Positions 1-8,573 are shown, counted from the stretch's first letter. The stretch is 64,000 nt of DNA from Psychromarinibacter halotolerans (GCF_029168315.1 NZ_JARGYD010000002.1:558001-622000); one strand, 5' to 3'. Program-made: numbers and translations. Notes: a model not told the origin generated them from the sequence alone.

Positions 1-44
1 GGCTGGCGGCGATCGAAAAGAAATTGGACGACCGCGAGGGCTGA
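1..44 (+). CDS. C-terminal end of an upstream gene (partial)
   Basis: A short open frame enters from the window edge and stops with TGA at 42-44. It encodes LAAIEKKLDDREG, a charged helical tail. Its length and the 66-bp gap to the next start fit the 3' end of a gene on the same strand. The product cannot be identified from 13 residues. Confidence 0.4.
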   Translation, partial: LAAIEKKLDDREG

Positions 45-110
45 GACTTCGCTATTCTCGGTGTGTGCGATTCTTGGTATCTTAACCAAAAAACACCAAG
101 AGGCAGTCTC

Positions 111-602
111 ATGAGAAACACCCGCGTCGTTCTGGCGCTTTGCATCCTGTTGGCGCTGGGCGCCTGTTCAAAGTTCCGGACCTATAACGGGCCGGAGGTT
201 ACGCGAATCGTCGTCTACAAGGGCGAGCGGAAGATGTACCTGCTGCACCACGACTCTGTGCTGGCAACGCATGACATCGACCTTGGCTTCGCGCCCGCCG
301 GCCACAAGCAGTTCGAGGGCGACGGCAAGACGCCCGAGGGGCGGTATTACATCGACCGCCGCAACCCCAACAGCAAGTTCCACCTGTCTTTGGGGATCTC
401 GTATCCGAACCCCGATGACATCGCCTTTGCCGCCAAGAACGGGCGCAGTCCCGGCGGTGACATCTTCATTCATGGCGAGGTGAACCGCGACCAGCGCAAG
501 AACCTTGACTGGACCGCGGGTTGTATCGCCGTGAAGAAGCGCGAGATGGAAAAGATCTACGCGATGGTCGGCGATGGAACGGTGATCGACATTTATCCCT
601 GA
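111..602 (+). CDS. L,D-transpeptidase (YkuD) family lipoprotein
   Basis: The 163-residue protein probably acts on peptidoglycan, either forming 3-3 cross-links or attaching proteins. It starts with a lipoprotein signal (MRNTRVVLALCILLALGAC), so it should be anchored in the envelope. The YkuD catalytic module is visible: an HGE histidine motif in IFIHGEVN and TAGCIAV, with the nucleophile at about Cys138. The ATG at 111 was preferred over an upstream in-frame start at 63 because the signal peptide begins there. The canonical SxGC serine is replaced by Thr-Ala. A bidirectional hairpin terminator follows, and a CAP-domain lipoprotein is convergent. Whether it cross-links or only trims is not shown by sequence. 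Confidence 0.88.
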   Translation: MRNTRVVLALCILLALGACSKFRTYNGPEVTRIVVYKGERKMYLLHHDSVLATHDIDLGFAPAGHKQFEGDGKTPEGRYYIDRRNPNSKFHLSLGISYPNPDDIAFAAKNGRSPGGDIFIHGEVNRDQRKNLDWTAGCIAVKKREMEKIYAMVGDGTVIDIYP

Positions 603-627
603 AACAGGGACGAAATCCGGCACGAAA

Positions 628-660
628 AAACCCGGCTGCGGATGCGGCCGGGTTTCGTTT
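628..660. terminator. Bidirectional rho-independent terminator
   Basis: A 9-bp perfect stem (AAACCCGGC at 628-636, GCCGGGTTT at 647-655) is followed by CGTTTTT on the plus strand, with A-rich sequence on the other side. It lies between convergent genes ending at 602 and 664 and can serve both. Confidence 0.85.
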
Positions 661-663
661 TTC

Positions 664-1266
664 TTAGACGCCGGGTGTCTCTGTCGTCGGCACCGGCACC
701 GTGGGTGCTGGCGCAGGCGGTGCCGTGTTGGCGCGCGGGGCCGGGGACAGGACCGACAGAACGGGCCCGCCACCGACGACGAGCGTGTACCAGATCTTGC
801 CGTTGGCATCCTGCTGGAAGGCAAAGCCCATGTCCTCGCCCTCGGGGGCCATGACGGTGCCGCGGGTCAGCGGATCTTGCATCCATGCGGCCAGCGTCTC
901 TGTCTCGGTCTCGTAGGTCTCCGAGATGTTCTCGCCCAGCATCCGCTTGGTATAGCCGGCGTCGACCACGCGCTCGACCGGGGAAGAGCCGTCGGCGCCG
1001 AAGTGCCACGGCCGACCTTGGCGCGACATATCACGCGAATGTGTAAGCGCAGCGGCGTTCAGCGACGAATCCAGCTGCAGCGGACGCAGGCCGTTCGCGC
1101 TGCGGAGGGCGTTGACCGAATCGAGCATCCGAAGCTGCACAGGCCCCTGGTTGCCGTTCGACAGACTGTAGATTCTCTCGCCATTGGCGTTTGTTTGTAT
1201 GGCCGGGCCGCCACAGGCAGCCAGCAGCACCACGCAGGTCAGCAGCGAAAGAATTGGACGGATCAT
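664..1266 (-). CDS. CAP-domain (SCP/PR1-like) lipoprotein
   Basis: This 200-residue protein begins with a lipoprotein signal, MIRPILSLLTCVVLLAAC. A CAP/SCP domain covers roughly residues 45-160: LDSVNALRSANGLRPL, LNAAALTHSRDMS, WHFGADGSSP, GENIS and the GFAF...WYTLVVGG end. Bacterial CAP proteins are secreted and poorly characterised; some bind lipids or act on the envelope. The C-terminal tail is Pro/Ala/Thr rich and probably disordered. The start at 1266 follows an AGGGG site; an in-frame start 33 bases upstream is less likely because it would precede the lipoprotein signal. It converges on the transpeptidase gene. Confidence 0.85.
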   Translation of the reverse strand: MIRPILSLLTCVVLLAACGGPAIQTNANGERIYSLSNGNQGPVQLRMLDSVNALRSANGLRPLQLDSSLNAAALTHSRDMSRQGRPWHFGADGSSPVERVVDAGYTKRMLGENISETYETETETLAAWMQDPLTRGTVMAPEGEDMGFAFQQDANGKIWYTLVVGGGPVLSVLSPAPRANTAPPAPAPTVPVPTTETPGV

Positions 1267-1430
1267 TGTGAGCACCCCTAGAATTGGCACACGAACCAAC
1301 TAGCTCGCCGGTGCGGAGTGATCAAATCGAACCTCCGCATAAGGGCGTGCTTACGCTCGTTAGAATTGCGATTGCGGCTTTGTAGCCATATGATGCGGCC
1401 GCAGCAACATAGATGAATTGGAGATGCGTC

Positions 1431-2030
1431 ATGGCATCAAATTCGAAACGTAATCTCGATCGTCGCCTGTTTCTGGGCACCGGCGCCGCCGCGCTTACGG
1501 GGCTTGCCGCACCGGCCATCGCGCAAAGCACCACCCAGTACGAGACGGCCGTCAGCACCGCCAGCAGCCGGAACATTTCCGTTTTCCGGTCGCTGGATTG
1601 GCGTCCCTACTTCAGCAACACCCGCAACGGGGCGATCCTGGTCGACACCAAGTCGCGCGCACTGCACTACTGGTCCGAGGACCAGTCGATCTACAAGCTG
1701 TACCCGACCTCGGTCCCGCTGAGCGACGAGCTGACCCGCCTTGGCCGCACCAGCGTGGTGCAGAAGGTGGTTAAACCGACGTGGCGCCCGACGCCCAACA
1801 TGCGCAAGCGCAACCCGGAATGGCCCGCGGTTGTGGAAGGCGGCGCCCCGGACAATCCGCTGGGTCCGTTCGCGCTGTATCTGTCGTGGACATATTACCG
1901 AATTCATGGCACCCACGACACGCGCAAGATCGGTCGGAAATCCTCCAACGGCTGCATCGGCCTTTACAACGAGCACATCGAAGAGCTGTTCGGCTTGGCC
2001 AAAGTCGGCTCCCAAGTGTTGCTTATTTGA
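1431..2030 (+). CDS. Tat-exported L,D-transpeptidase (YkuD/ErfK family)
   Basis: The 199-residue protein has a twin-arginine signal (LDRRLFLGTGAAALTGLAAPAIA), which predicts folded export to the periplasm. The YkuD catalytic signature is clear: YRIHGTHD, then SSNGCIGLYN with the nucleophile at about Cys175. This is the ErfK/YbiS type that forms 3-3 peptidoglycan cross-links or links lipoprotein to the wall. GGAG at 1420-1423 supports the ATG at 1431 rather than the in-frame ATG at 1413. It is the second YkuD protein within 2 kb, and the two differ in export route (lipoprotein versus Tat). Confidence 0.9.
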   Translation: MASNSKRNLDRRLFLGTGAAALTGLAAPAIAQSTTQYETAVSTASSRNISVFRSLDWRPYFSNTRNGAILVDTKSRALHYWSEDQSIYKLYPTSVPLSDELTRLGRTSVVQKVVKPTWRPTPNMRKRNPEWPAVVEGGAPDNPLGPFALYLSWTYYRIHGTHDTRKIGRKSSNGCIGLYNEHIEELFGLAKVGSQVLLI

Positions 2031-2175
2031 CGATACGACACGGCTTCGGATGACGGCGCGGCGCTATGGGTTTGCCTTGCTTAACCATTGGTGCTTAGAC
2101 GGAAATGCGGGGTACAGTATACGTTCCACGTGTATCCATATCGTAGCCAGATCCAAAATCCTGGAGGATTGTGAA

Positions 2176-2361
2176 ATGAAAAAAGTCGCACTCGCCGCTG
2201 CCTTCGCAGCCGCTGCGTCGACCGCTTCCGCCGGTTCCTACGGCGAAGTCGTTGTTGTCGAGCCCGAAATCGTCGTCGAGGAAGCTGCTTCGTCCTCGAA
2301 CGCCGGCCTGCTGGTTCCGCTGATGGCTCTGCTTGTCATCGCTGCCGCGGCTTCGAACTGA
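2176..2361 (+). CDS. Small secreted/membrane protein of unknown function
   Basis: A 61-residue protein has an Ala-rich signal peptide ending near ASAGS, an acidic middle (EVVVVEPEIVVEEAASSS) and a C-terminal hydrophobic stretch GLLVPLMALLVIAAAAS. A strong GGAGG site at 2163-2167 precedes the ATG. The layout suggests a small exported protein anchored by its C-terminal helix. I recall similar small genes beside hemH in Rhodobacteraceae, but no function is known to me. It has its own upstream gap and a downstream terminator, so it is probably monocistronic. Confidence 0.8.
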   Translation: MKKVALAAAFAAAASTASAGSYGEVVVVEPEIVVEEAASSSNAGLLVPLMALLVIAAAASN

Positions 2362-2387
2362 TTTCGGTTCAAACCGAACGGTTTAAG

Positions 2388-2419
2388 TAAAAGGCGGTGG
2401 TTCTCCACCGCCTTTTTAC
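2388..2419. terminator. Bidirectional rho-independent terminator
   Basis: An AAAAGGCGGTGG / CCACCGCCTTTTT stem with a TTCT loop lies between the small protein gene and convergent hemH. Both arms end in A/T runs, so it can terminate both transcripts. A smaller hairpin (TTCGGT-TCAA-ACCGAA, 2363-2378) sits just upstream. Confidence 0.88.
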
Positions 2420-2424
2420 GTTTC

Positions 2425-3489
2425 TCAGCCGACCCAACCGCCAAGGTTCTCGGCGATGACGTTCGACAGCGCCGCGATATGCGCCGCGTCGTCGTTCAGA
2501 CAGGGAATGTAGGTAAAGCTTTCGCCACCGGCGTGTTCGAAGCTTTCCCTGATCTCTTCGTTGATCTCTTCCAGCGTCTCGATGCAATCGGCCGAAAACG
2601 CGGGCGCAATCACCGCGATGCGCTTCTTGCCGGATTCTGCCAGCCGCGCGACCTCTCCCACAGTGTAGGGCTGAAGCCATTCCTCGGGCCCGAACCGCGA
2701 CTGGAACGTGGTGATCGCCTTGGCCTTGTCCCAGCCAAGTCTCTCACGCAGCAGCCGCGTCGTCTTCTGGCACTGGCAATGGTAGGGGTCGCCTTCCTCG
2801 GTCAGATAGCGCTTCGGCAGACCGTGATAGGACGCCACCAGCACGTCGGGTTCATGATCCAGCGCGGCATAGGCACGCGTGACAGAGCCGGCCAGCGCCT
2901 CGATATAGTCGGGGCGGTCGAAATAGGGCGGCACCGTCCGCGAGGCGGGCTGCCATTTCTGCTTCATCAGCGCGCGAAAGAACTGGTCGTTCGCGGTGGC
3001 CGTCGTGGCGCCCGCGTATTGCGGGTACAGCGGGAAGAACAGGATGCGGCGGCAGCCTTGGTCCAGCAGCGCCTGCAGACGCGATTCCGTCGACGGGTTG
3101 CCGTAGCGCATGCAGTAATCGACCACGACGTTGTCGCCGAACCGCGCCTTCATCTCGGCGGTGATCCCGGCGGCCTGCTGCTTGGTGATCGTCATCAGGG
3201 GGCTTTCGCCCGCGTCCTCGTTCCAGATCGTCTTGTACGCCGCGCCCGAGGTGAAAGGCCGCTTGCCCAGCACGACCGTTTGCAGGATCGGCTGCCATTT
3301 CCACTTGGGATAGTCGATGACGCGCTGGTCCGAGAGGAACTCGTTCAGGTAGCGCCGCATCGACCAATAGTCGTAGCCATCCGGCGTGCCGAGGTTCGCC
3401 AGCAGGACACCCACCTTCTCGGGCACAATCGCGGGGTGGTCCGTGGGCGCGTGTTCGGGGCGCACCGCGCCGAAGGTGTCGTCTTTCAT
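2425..3489 (-). CDS. hemH: Ferrochelatase
   Basis: The 354-residue protein inserts ferrous iron into protoporphyrin IX, the last step of protoheme synthesis. Family features are clear: GVLLANLGTPDG near the N terminus, MRRYLNEFLSD, FFPLYPQYAGATTAT, the catalytic-His motif VASYHGLPKRY, and FQSRFGPEEWLQPYT. Late conserved residues (APAFSADCIETLEEI) complete the family. Length is normal. The start at 3489 (MKDDTFGAV) was chosen although the frame stays open upstream; the upstream part overlaps the methyltransferase gene in another frame and has no family similarity. It lies downstream of that gene on the same strand. Confidence 0.97.
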   Translation of the reverse strand: MKDDTFGAVRPEHAPTDHPAIVPEKVGVLLANLGTPDGYDYWSMRRYLNEFLSDQRVIDYPKWKWQPILQTVVLGKRPFTSGAAYKTIWNEDAGESPLMTITKQQAAGITAEMKARFGDNVVVDYCMRYGNPSTESRLQALLDQGCRRILFFPLYPQYAGATTATANDQFFRALMKQKWQPASRTVPPYFDRPDYIEALAGSVTRAYAALDHEPDVLVASYHGLPKRYLTEEGDPYHCQCQKTTRLLRERLGWDKAKAITTFQSRFGPEEWLQPYTVGEVARLAESGKKRIAVIAPAFSADCIETLEEINEEIRESFEHAGGESFTYIPCLNDDAAHIAALSNVIAENLGGWVG

Positions 3490-3542
3490 CGTCCCGTTTC
3501 CCTTGTTCTTTCCCCCGGCAGATAGAGACGGGAGCCGTGAGG

Positions 3543-4382
3543 TCAATTGCGCCGAGGCGTCGCAGGATCGTCCAGCGGAACCTCGGCCGTGTCCAGCGCG
3601 TCGGCCAACCGGTGCGCGGCAGAGCCGGGGCGCAGCGGCTGCGGCTGGCTTGCGTCGGGGGCCCAGCCGGTCAGAAATATCGTCTCGAACGTTGCGGAAA
3701 CGCGGCCGTCCGGCGTCGCATAGGCCTCGGCATAGCGCCGGGCGGCGTCCAACAGCACCGCGCGCCGGGTAAAGCCTTTTGCTCGGGCCTGCATCACGTT
3801 CGCTTCGCCCATCGCGCGCAGGTCCAGCATCAGGCGCAGCGGATCGGCATAGGTGACGCTGCGGGCAAGGTTGTCCGCCACCGGAAGCGCGAAACCCGCG
3901 CGCTGCATCAGGGCACCGACGTCGCGGATCTCTCCCATCGGAAGGACGCGCGGCGACAGCCCGCCGCTGACGGATGCTTCTGCCTCGGCCAGCGCGGCGC
4001 GCAACTCGTGCAGGGTGCGGCCACCGAACAGGGCGCCAAGGAACAGGCCGTCGGGTTTCAGAGCGCGGCGGGCCTGAACCAGTTGGCCCACCGGGTCGTT
4101 CGCCCAATGCAGCGACAAGGAATGGATCACGAGGTCGTGCGCGCCTTCGTCCAGCGCCAGCACCTCTTCGTCCGCGATCACCTTCGCCCCGGGCAGGCGC
4201 GCGCGCCAAAGGTCGGGCCAGGGGGTGACGACGGCAGGTGACGTAAACGTCCTGTTAACCAGTTCCAGCCTTTCCTGAATGTCGTCGGCCGCGTCCTGCT
4301 GCAGGAACAGGGCGGGATCGCCGGCGGCGGCCCTTTCGCGGGAACGGATCAGTGCGGATCGGTCGGTCAGGTCGGTGGTCAT
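3543..4382 (-). CDS. BioC/NDUFAF5-like methyltransferase-fold protein
   Basis: The 279-residue protein resembles the BioC/NDUFAF5 branch of class I SAM-dependent methyltransferases. It shows QERLELVNRTF early, DLVIHSLSLHWANDP, and RRALKPDGLFLGALFGG as the post-motif strand. The glycine-rich SAM motif I expected near residues 45-55 is not recognisable; the corresponding stretch reads AVVTPWPDLWRARLP. The C-terminal FLTGWAPDASQPQPLRPGSA is typical of alphaproteobacterial homologues. Human NDUFAF5 is a complex I assembly factor, so a respiratory role is possible but inferred. It is divergent from the ComF-like gene, with only 40 bp between the starts. Confidence 0.8.
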   Translation of the reverse strand: MTTDLTDRSALIRSRERAAAGDPALFLQQDAADDIQERLELVNRTFTSPAVVTPWPDLWRARLPGAKVIADEEVLALDEGAHDLVIHSLSLHWANDPVGQLVQARRALKPDGLFLGALFGGRTLHELRAALAEAEASVSGGLSPRVLPMGEIRDVGALMQRAGFALPVADNLARSVTYADPLRLMLDLRAMGEANVMQARAKGFTRRAVLLDAARRYAEAYATPDGRVSATFETIFLTGWAPDASQPQPLRPGSAAHRLADALDTAEVPLDDPATPRRN

Positions 4383-4422
4383 GCGGGTCCCCCGGATCAG
4401 GCCGCTTATCTAGGAGTGTGCC

Positions 4423-5145
4423 GTGGGAATGCAAAGCCTTCTTCGTCTTGCCTATCCGCCGCAGTGTGTCAGCTGCGGGGCGCTGGTCGAGGATGCGTTC
4501 AACCTGTGCGGCGCCTGCTGGCGGGAAACGCCGTTCATCACCGGTCTGGTCTGCGACCTGTGCGGCGTGCCGCTACCGGGAGAGTCCGACGGGTCGGTGG
4601 TGACGTGCGACGACTGCATGCGGATCGAACGCCCGTGGCTGCGGGGGCGGTCGGCATTGGTGTATCGCGACAACGGGCGCCGGTTGGTTCTGGCGTTGAA
4701 GCATGGTGACCGGCTGGACCTTGTCCGTCCGGCAAGCCGGTGGCTTGAGGCGGTCGCAAGCCCTTGCCTGTTGCCGGACGCGGTCATCGTCCCGGTGCCC
4801 GCGCATTACACCCGGCTGGTGAAACGGCGCTATAATCAAGCCGCCATGCTGGCGCAGGCGGTCGCCTCGCGGACGCGCCACGCCTATCTGCCCGGTCTGC
4901 TGCGCCGGGTGCGCGGCACACGGATTCAGGACGGGATGAGCGTGGAGGCCCGGTTCAGCAACCTGTCCGGCGCGATCCAGCCCGCGCCGACCGCTGAACA
5001 CCGGCTGGCGGGCCGCCCTGTCCTGCTCATCGACGACGTTCTGACCTCTGGCGCGACGCTTTCCGCAGCAACAAAGGCGTCATTTGCCGCAGGTGCACAA
5101 TCGGTCTGTGTCTTGGCACCGGCACGCGTTGCGAAGGATGCCTAG
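4423..5145 (+). CDS. ComF-family phosphoribosyltransferase-like protein
   Basis: The 240-residue protein has an N-terminal double zinc ribbon (CVSCG, CGAC, CDLCG, CDDC within the first 70 residues). A type I phosphoribosyltransferase domain follows, with KRRYNQAAMLA and the PRPP loop VLLIDDVLTSGATL. ComF/GntX proteins are linked to DNA uptake or periplasmic gluconate use in some bacteria, but their reaction is unsettled. The GTG at 4423 has AGGAG at 4412-4416; an ATG at 4429 is a close alternative. It is followed by grxC 37 bp downstream. Confidence 0.88.
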   Translation: MGMQSLLRLAYPPQCVSCGALVEDAFNLCGACWRETPFITGLVCDLCGVPLPGESDGSVVTCDDCMRIERPWLRGRSALVYRDNGRRLVLALKHGDRLDLVRPASRWLEAVASPCLLPDAVIVPVPAHYTRLVKRRYNQAAMLAQAVASRTRHAYLPGLLRRVRGTRIQDGMSVEARFSNLSGAIQPAPTAEHRLAGRPVLLIDDVLTSGATLSAATKASFAAGAQSVCVLAPARVAKDA

Positions 5146-5181
5146 ATCCCTATAGTCGCCCCAAAGCAGGAAACGGGATCC

Positions 5182-5439
5182 ATGCAGACTGTCGAGATTT
5201 ACACCACACCCACATGCGGTTTCTGCATGATGGCCAAGCGTCTTCTCAGCACGAAGGGCGTCGATTTCACCGAGATCGACGTTTCCGGCGATTCCGACAA
5301 GCGGCAGCAGATGATGAAGCGTGCGAACGGCGGTTACACCGTGCCGCAGATTTTCGTGGGCGACATCCATGTCGGCGGCTGCGATGACCTGATGGCATTG
5401 GACCGGGCGGGCAAGCTTGATCCGCTGCTGAAAGGCTAG
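5182..5439 (+). CDS. grxC: Glutaredoxin 3
   Basis: This 85-residue dithiol glutaredoxin reduces disulphides and glutathione-mixed disulphides with GSH in the cytoplasm. The active site is C12-G-F-C15; the cis-Pro loop (YTVPQIFVGDIHVGG) and the GSH-binding GGCDD segment are present. The residue pair between the cysteines is GF rather than the common PY. Its TAG stop shares one base with the GTG start of the nitrilase gene, so the two are translated together. This pairing recurs in alphaproteobacteria. Confidence 0.95.
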   Translation: MQTVEIYTTPTCGFCMMAKRLLSTKGVDFTEIDVSGDSDKRQQMMKRANGGYTVPQIFVGDIHVGGCDDLMALDRAGKLDPLLKG

Positions 5440-6272
5440 TGCGTGTCGCGCTGATCCAGATGACGGCCTCGGACGATCCCGGGGCCAATCTTGTTTCGAC
5501 ATTGAAGGATGTGCGCACGGCGGCGTCCGAGGGCGCCGGGCTGGTGCTGACCCCCGAGGTGACCAACTGCGTCTCTGCCAGCCGCGCGCGGCAGCAGAAC
5601 GTGCTGCAGCGGCAGGACGACGATGCGACGCTGGCCGCGCTGCGCGACCTTGCGGCAGAGCTTGGCGTCTGGCTGAACATCGGGTCGCTTGCGCTGAAGA
5701 CAGACGACCCGGACGGGCGGTTTGCCAACAGGTCCTTCCTGATCGCACCGGACGGACGCATCGCGGCGTGGTATGACAAGATCCACATGTTCGACGTGGT
5801 GATCTCTGACACCGAAAGCTATCGCGAATCCGCAGGCTACCGCCCCGGCGACCGGGCGGTGCTGGCACGGACCGACATCGGCGCAATCGGCCTGACGGTG
5901 TGCTACGACATGCGATTTCCGTCTCTGTACCGGCAGCTTTCGCAGGCCGGGGCGCAGATCCTGCTGGCGCCGTCGGCGTTTTCGCCGGTGACCGGCGCGG
6001 CGCACTGGGAAGGCCTGCTGCGCGCGCGGGCCATCGAATGCGGCGCCTACGTTCTGGCGGCGGCGCAGTGCGGTAGCCACCCGGCGACCGAAGGCAAGGC
6101 GCGGCGGACATGGGGCCATTCGCTGGCGGTGTCCCCGTGGGGCGAAGTTCTGTACGATGGCGGCGACGCGCCGGGCATCGGCTATGTCGATGTCGACCTT
6201 GCGCAGGTCGATGACGCGCGGGGCAAGGTGCCGTCGCTGCAGCACGACCGCGACTTCGGGCCGCCGACATGA
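5439..6272 (+). CDS. Carbon-nitrogen hydrolase (Nit/omega-amidase-like)
   Basis: The 277-residue nitrilase-superfamily amidase carries the Glu-Lys-Cys triad: E40 in LTPEVTN, K114 in WYDKIHMFDV, and C155 in VCYDMRFPSLY. The sequence fits the Nit1/Nit2 branch, whose members deaminate glutathione or hydrolyse omega-amides such as alpha-ketoglutaramate. The neighbouring glutaredoxin makes a glutathione-repair role attractive, but that is inference. The GTG start overlaps the grxC stop, and its own stop overlaps the MarR start (ATGA). Confidence 0.9.
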   Translation: MRVALIQMTASDDPGANLVSTLKDVRTAASEGAGLVLTPEVTNCVSASRARQQNVLQRQDDDATLAALRDLAAELGVWLNIGSLALKTDDPDGRFANRSFLIAPDGRIAAWYDKIHMFDVVISDTESYRESAGYRPGDRAVLARTDIGAIGLTVCYDMRFPSLYRQLSQAGAQILLAPSAFSPVTGAAHWEGLLRARAIECGAYVLAAAQCGSHPATEGKARRTWGHSLAVSPWGEVLYDGGDAPGIGYVDVDLAQVDDARGKVPSLQHDRDFGPPT

Positions 6273-6715
6273 ACGACAACGCACAGGATAACCTATCGGT
6301 CGCGCTGTTCAGCGAGATCTTCATGGCCGACCAGATGGCACGGGTGAAACTGGCGCGCGTGCTGCCGAAGGGGATGGAGCTTAGCCACTTTTCGGTGCTG
6401 AACCACCTGTCGAAATCCCGCGAGGAAAAGACGCCCGGCCAGCTGGCCCGCGTGTTTCACGTCACCCGCGGGGCGATGACGAACACGGTGAACAAGCTGG
6501 CGTGGGCGGGCTATGTTCACATCCGTCCCGACTGGGACGATGCGCGGCGCAAGTTCGTCGCGATCAGCCCCGCCGGACGCCGGGCCTGCGACGAGGCGTT
6601 TCAGGTGATCGCCGACGCCGTGTCGGGCATGGTCGAGGATATCGGGTCCGACAAGGTGCGCGCGGCGCTTCCCGTCCTTCGGGCGATCCGGCTGCGGCTG
6701 GATGAAGAGGATTAA
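6269..6715 (+). CDS. MarR-family transcriptional regulator
   Basis: The 148-residue winged-helix protein shows KTPGQLARVFHVTRGAMTNTVNKLAWAGYV as the recognition region and the wing DWDDARRKFVAISPAGRRA. MarR proteins bind short palindromes as dimers and usually respond to small molecules. Its start overlaps the amidase stop by ATGA, making a grxC-amidase-marR operon. No separate operator is visible, so its targets are unknown. Confidence 0.9.
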   Translation: MNDNAQDNLSVALFSEIFMADQMARVKLARVLPKGMELSHFSVLNHLSKSREEKTPGQLARVFHVTRGAMTNTVNKLAWAGYVHIRPDWDDARRKFVAISPAGRRACDEAFQVIADAVSGMVEDIGSDKVRAALPVLRAIRLRLDEED

Positions 6716-6721
6716 GGCGCC

Positions 6722-7474
6722 TTATTCCCCGGCGGGTTTGACGCTGGCGGTGACGTAGTTCACCGACAGGTCCTTGTCCGAGATCGACCAAGACCAGCCC
6801 AGCGGGTTGAACACGAACCCCTTGCGATCGACCGGGTCCAGCCCGGCACCGCGCAGCAGGTCGAACAGCTCGTCCGGGGTGATGAACTTGCTCCAGTCAT
6901 GAGTGCCCTTCGGCAGCCAGCGCATGATGTGTTCCGCCCCGATGATCGCCATCATATAGCTTTTCGGGTTCCGGTTGATCGTCGAACAGACCATCAGCCC
7001 GCCGGGCTTTAGCAGCGTGCGGCACGCCGTCAGATAGGACAGCGGGTCGGCGACATGTTCCACCACTTCCATGTTCAGCACCGCGTCGAATTGCTCTCCG
7101 GCGTCGGCCAGAGCCTCGGCGGTGGTGTGGCGATAGTCGATATCCAGCCCCGACTGTTCCGCGTGAATGCGGGCGACGGGAATGTTGCGTTCGGCGGCGT
7201 CGGCGCCGACCACGTCCGCGCCCAGCCGCGCCATCGGTTCCGACAGCAGCCCGCCGCCGCAGCCGATATCAAGGATGCGCAGCCCCTCGAACGGCGCCTT
7301 CGCGGACAGGTCCCGGCCGAACTCGGCCGCGATCTGCGAGGTGATATATCCCAGCCGGCAGGGGTTCATCATGTGCAGCGGCTTGAACTTGCCCTGCGTG
7401 TCCCACCACTCGGCGGCCATCGCCTCGAACTTGGCGACTTCGCTCGGATCGACTGTCGACGTTGCGGTACTCAT
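6722..7474 (-). CDS. ubiG: Bifunctional O-methyltransferase of ubiquinone synthesis
   Basis: The 250-residue enzyme performs both O-methylations in ubiquinone biosynthesis using SAM. Motif I is intact (LDIGCGGGLLSEPMARLG), followed by NMEVVEHV and TINRNPKSYMMAIIGAEHIMRWLP, the latter diagnostic for UbiG, with THDWSKFITPDEL. The ATG at 7474 has GAGG eight bases upstream; the in-frame GTG at 7495 contains that site inside the coding sequence and is less likely. It is divergent from the iminopeptidase gene. Confidence 0.96.
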   Translation of the reverse strand: MSTATSTVDPSEVAKFEAMAAEWWDTQGKFKPLHMMNPCRLGYITSQIAAEFGRDLSAKAPFEGLRILDIGCGGGLLSEPMARLGADVVGADAAERNIPVARIHAEQSGLDIDYRHTTAEALADAGEQFDAVLNMEVVEHVADPLSYLTACRTLLKPGGLMVCSTINRNPKSYMMAIIGAEHIMRWLPKGTHDWSKFITPDELFDLLRGAGLDPVDRKGFVFNPLGWSWSISDKDLSVNYVTASVKPAGE

Positions 7475-7542
7475 GGTCTTAACCTCGGATTTCACGAAAT
7501 TGCCTTATGGCAGGGCCGTTTTCCAAACTATATAGGAGACGT

Positions 7543-8538
7543 ATGGACAAGGTCGCGACCCAGCGAAAGGGTAACCAACATTTGTACCCGCCCCTCGATC
7601 CCTTCGATCAGCGCATGATGGAAGTCGGTGAGGGGCACAAGATCTACGTGGAACAGTGCGGCAACCCGTCCGGCGTTCCGGTGATCGTGCTGCACGGCGG
7701 GCCCGGCGGCGGGTGCAGCCCGGCGATGCGGCGCTATTTCGATCCCGAAACCTATCGTGTGATCCTGTTCGACCAGCGCGGCTGTGGCCGGTCGCGGCCT
7801 CATGCCTCGGTCGAGGATAACACGACATGGCACCTTGTCCGCGACATCGAGGCGATCCGCGAGGCGCTGGGCATCGAACGCTGGGTTGTCTTCGGCGGCT
7901 CGTGGGGCGCGACGCTGTCGCTAATCTATTCGGAAACCCATCCCGAACGCGCCAGCGCGCTGGTGCTGCGCGGGGTCTTCCTGATGACCCAAGCCGAACT
8001 GTCATGGTTCTATGGCGGCGGCGCCGGCAAATTCTTCCCCGAACTGTGGGACAGGTTCGCGGGCCTTGTGCCGCCGGAAGAGCGTGACGACCTGATCGCG
8101 GCGTATCACCGGCGTCTGTTCGGCGGCGACCTTGCCGAAGAAACCCGGTTCGCGCGGACGTGGACATCGTGGGAAAACGCGCTGGCGTCGATCGACAGCG
8201 GCGGAATGGGCGGCGACAGCCCCGCCGATTATGCCCGCGCCTTCGCCCGGCTGGAGAACCACTATTTCACCAACGCGGGCTTCCTTGAACAGGATGGCCA
8301 GATCCTGAACAACGTGGGTCGGCTTGACGGTATCCCCGGATTCATCGTGCAGGGTCGATACGACATGATCTGTCCGCCGTACTCTGCCTATGCGCTGCAC
8401 AAGGCGTGGCCGGGGTCCGAGATCCGGATGATCGGTCACGCGGGCCACGCGCTGTCCGAACCGGGCATCAGTGCCGAGCTTGTGTCGATCATGGACCGCC
8501 TGCGGCGCGAACCCGGTATCCGCGAAACCGCGGCCTGA
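7543..8538 (+). CDS. pip: Proline iminopeptidase
   Basis: The 331-residue alpha/beta hydrolase (family S33) releases N-terminal proline from peptides. Visible features are the oxyanion HGGPGGG, FDQRGCGRS, the nucleophile elbow GGSWGATL, the acid in GRYDMICP and the catalytic His in GHAGHAL. The ATG at 7543 has AGGAG five bases upstream; an earlier in-frame ATG at 7507 has no site. Only about 85 bp separate it from the peptide-type ABC operon in the same direction, so it may cut the peptides that system imports (inference). Confidence 0.94.
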   Translation: MDKVATQRKGNQHLYPPLDPFDQRMMEVGEGHKIYVEQCGNPSGVPVIVLHGGPGGGCSPAMRRYFDPETYRVILFDQRGCGRSRPHASVEDNTTWHLVRDIEAIREALGIERWVVFGGSWGATLSLIYSETHPERASALVLRGVFLMTQAELSWFYGGGAGKFFPELWDRFAGLVPPEERDDLIAAYHRRLFGGDLAEETRFARTWTSWENALASIDSGGMGGDSPADYARAFARLENHYFTNAGFLEQDGQILNNVGRLDGIPGFIVQGRYDMICPPYSAYALHKAWPGSEIRMIGHAGHALSEPGISAELVSIMDRLRREPGIRETAA

Positions 8539-8573
8539 TGTTCGCGGTAACGCAAGGGTTTACATAAGCCCCC

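Noticed and set aside
1300..1430. A regulatory RNA between the CAP and transpeptidase genes
   Set aside because: No stable hairpin or terminator was seen; the region looks like a plain divergent promoter gap.
3490..4209. Upstream in-frame extension of hemH
   Set aside because: The extension overlaps the methyltransferase gene in another frame and carries no family similarity; MKDDTFGAV at 3489 is a normal start.
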